A stretch of DNA of 64,000 nucleotides. Source: Gymnogyps californianus (taxonomy: Eukaryota > Chordata > Aves > Accipitriformes > Cathartidae). The position numbers were made by a program, and so were the translations under genes. The notes below the pieces were generated by a model. That model had not been told where the DNA came from. It made no database searches and worked only from the letters and a program-made list of their open reading frames with translations. The stretch lies in NCBI RefSeq assembly GCF_018139145.2, contig NC_059479.1, positions 7,130,001 through 7,194,000 of the forward strand. The letters run 5' to 3'. Below, piece by piece: positions 61,504-64,000 of this stretch; position 1 is the first letter of the stretch, and each line of letters opens with the position of its first letter.

Positions 61504-64000
61504 ATATTACATGTGAAAGGCAATCCTAGGAATGCTGAAGTATGTCTGCTGTGGAGCCTATGAACCAGTGGATGTGCTGCTTTTCTGTTAATTTTTTTTA
61601 CACTGAAGTTTGCAGCCTTTAAACGCTGCTGTTCAGAACAGTAGATTCTGCAATGGGTAGTACTACTGAAATGGTAGAACATAACAGACAAGTTTTCATT
61701 ATTGAAAATCTCTTCAAGGTAAATGCTGCAATATAAGTCTTAATACTGGCATACTTAACCAAATGACTGCATTAATCTGATTTTTTGACTCTTCTTGAGG
61801 AGATAGTGTGCTAAAAAAACTATAAAAGGGATATTTGGCTTCTCTTCTTACTGAAAGAGCAAATATAATCCAAATGGGTAAGATACTCAGCAGGCTTCTA
61901 TCTAAACTTTTCCATAGGTAGTTACAGCAGCTGAGATATTTGCTCTAAGTCCAGTGGATAACCATATGCAAGTGATTGAGTGGTGCAAACACCAGGAAGG
62001 ACAGAGATTGTTTTCAGTAATATAAAATATAAATTCTGAGAGCAGCAAGGAAAAATTGAAGGAAAGAAGACTTAATGTTGTATTTTAGGACCAAAAATAC
62101 CTTAGGAGTGAATTTCAGCAAATGATGAAACGGCTTCCAAAAGGGAAATGATGAAAGCCTTATCTCATTATAACTGAACTAAACAGGCCAATGCACTGTA
62201 ATAAGAATTTCTGCATCATCTTTTGACAGACGTGTTAGTGACATGATAGGTCTTTGATGTTTTGCACTTTTCTGATTCCAGAAATATATTCATAAAGTGA
62301 AATCTGTGTTCATTAGAAACAGTAAGATTTGGGGGGCATACTAGCATATGTCAGGTAGTATTAGAAAAGAATATCTAAAAGGACAAACTTGAACCTATGT
62401 TTCCTGCACATATGATATGTGCATTGGTGAGCTCATTTAAAATATTACAGCATTTCATAATTTTTCATCCTTTTTGAACGTTGATTTATTGTGTGTTAAC
62501 CCATTACTTTTATTTAACCTGATGCAATACCAGTTTATTTTAACGGAGAGACTTGCTGCTGTTAGAACAATTTGGCAGTGGATCTTAAGATGCTAGACAC
62601 CTTCGAGACCTTTTAAAAGAAATATTGTATACAAATTTTCTTTTTGTAGTAGTTAGAATGTATGGGATGGAGGTAAATCTGTGCAGTGTTCTTTATCTAC
62701 CTGTTGACTTCCTTGCTTATGGATATTGCCAGGGTCTTGTGTCTTTAGTTGATGGAAGTTTCTGTTGCTTTAGAGAAGTCTATGAGCTAAGCGTGGATCT
62801 GGTACCACTGACTTAAAAGATACTGCTTCTGCAAAGAATTCATACATGAGTACTTGTTCATTTTTTTGTGATTGACACGTGGTATAGGATTGAAGGAAAA
62901 AAGTTTGACTTGGTCAAGTTAGGTCCTGGAAATGGTTTGTGAGTGTTTCTTGTATGTCCCCTAGGTGGGTGTTTCAATGAATCTCCTCATTTTCCAATTC
63001 CTGTCTCTACTATAAGCTGAGAATAGTCTCACTGCATGTGGTGTATAGAAGAAATTAGGAGCTCAGTTTGTGAATCAAGGAGGCAACAGAGAAGACAGTG
63101 ATGGCAAATGCGTAGCTATAATTTAGAGACAAGTAGATACTATCGTCACACTTGAATAAGATTGATAATATATTCCATAGACTAAGATATCTTAAAGCTC
63201 AATTAGCTTGCTTATTATCTCTCCAGTAATTTTTTTTTCTTTAAGGAGACTGGAATTGTATTTTTCAGGGCTTAAAGATGTTAGCATTGTTGTTCAGCCA
63301 CACAGGTATGGGGTTTTCTTTGTTATCTTAACATGGCTAAGGTAAACTGATACAATATTGCTGCTCCTATGTAAAGTATTTGAATCTGAAGCTCTATACT
63401 CTCTTATTTGAACTTGTATTTGCAAAGGACTACTTTACAAAGGCATGGATACAAATGACTTTTATATTCCATTTATTCAAATAAACAGACCAAAGGACAT
63501 AGTGATGTTAGGACTGCTATAGGTATGAGCATGTGTGGGTTATAATATTTAAATCAAGCATATGTTTCCACAACTGTGAAATAGCAAGGCTGTTTTATTT
63601 GTTTCTACTAGGGAGTTATTGCAATAGGCAAAGTCTGTGCATAAATTATGATCAAAAACTGATGTGTGAAATACAGCTTCTGTATGTACTGGATGTAGAA
63701 AGTATTGAATTCTTTTAATGAAAAAAATTTATCAGTGTCTCTGGAATATAAGACAGATCATCTTGAATTTTGTGAGTAACTATTTTCCTTATGGAAATTT
63801 CACCTGCACAGGAGAAACAAAGAAATCATTAGGGCTTTTGGGAAGAGTAATTTTAATTGCCAAATAACATTAAAAAAGAAACCATAGGGTTTCTTGTTTT
63901 AGAATAGATGAGGAATATTTTAGCTAAATTATTAATACAAAATATTTTTGTTTGTGTTTTACAAAGAAAGAGTATAAGGATTTGTATCTTTGTTCTTTCC
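61504..64000. other. AT-rich unique sequence to the window end
   Basis: No gene or interspersed repeat recognised. Only short open frames without motifs. Confidence 0.5.

Noticed and set aside
1..64000. CRISPR arrays, tRNA or rRNA genes, bacterial operons, or a multi-gene novel system
   Set aside because: None of the required structures (regular direct repeats with spacers, cloverleaf-forming sequence, closely packed long open frames) were seen. The window is repeat-bearing avian non-coding DNA.

Overview
This looks like nuclear DNA from a bird. The base composition is AT-rich with few CpGs. There are several fragments of CR1 non-LTR retrotransposons at different stages of decay, and one copy of an endogenous-retrovirus LTR of a type common in neoavian genomes. 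I found no bacterial-style gene organisation, no tRNA or rRNA, and no CRISPR array. The longest open frame in any direction is about 166 codons, and none of the frames matches a protein I recognise. I read the window as intergenic sequence or the inside of very large introns. I cannot name the host gene or chromosome.

Layout. 1-16.7 kb: unique AT-rich sequence, with one GC-rich, CpG-containing patch near 2.3-2.97 kb, a 26-base T run near 3.4 kb, and small tandem duplications near 4.9, 5.05 and 14.85 kb. 16.7-18.9 kb: two old CR1 fragments lying head to head (minus then plus), then a small GC-rich patch. 20.24-20.84 kb: a solitary avian ERV LTR on the minus strand. 24.3-24.6 kb: another CR1 fragment (minus). 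26.7-27.05 and 30.54-30.72 kb: stretches that read like conserved non-coding or regulatory DNA, the second with four CCAAT/ATTGG boxes in 50 bases. 32.4-34.0 kb: the longest CR1 fragment (plus) and a younger CR1 3' end (minus). 35-49 kb: mostly unique, with a twin palindrome (35.8 kb), a hairpin (40.1 kb) and a C run (45.4 kb). 48.9-49.13 kb: a CR1 3' end (plus) followed directly by exon-like sequence. 51.5 kb: a cysteine-rich open frame with several CpGs, unrecognised. 52.7 kb: a MIR-like SINE relic. 59.9-61.5 kb: an open, exon-like frame and a separate scrap resembling a hAT transposase. The rest is unique sequence.

The supported annotation is therefore mainly a repeat map. All CR1 pieces keep the 3' part of the element, as expected from 5'-truncated retrotransposition. 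No genes working together and no novel multi-gene system could be demonstrated. The items most worth checking are the two unrecognised open frames (51.5 and 59.9 kb), the CCAAT cluster, and the CR1-adjacent exon-like segment at 49.1 kb.
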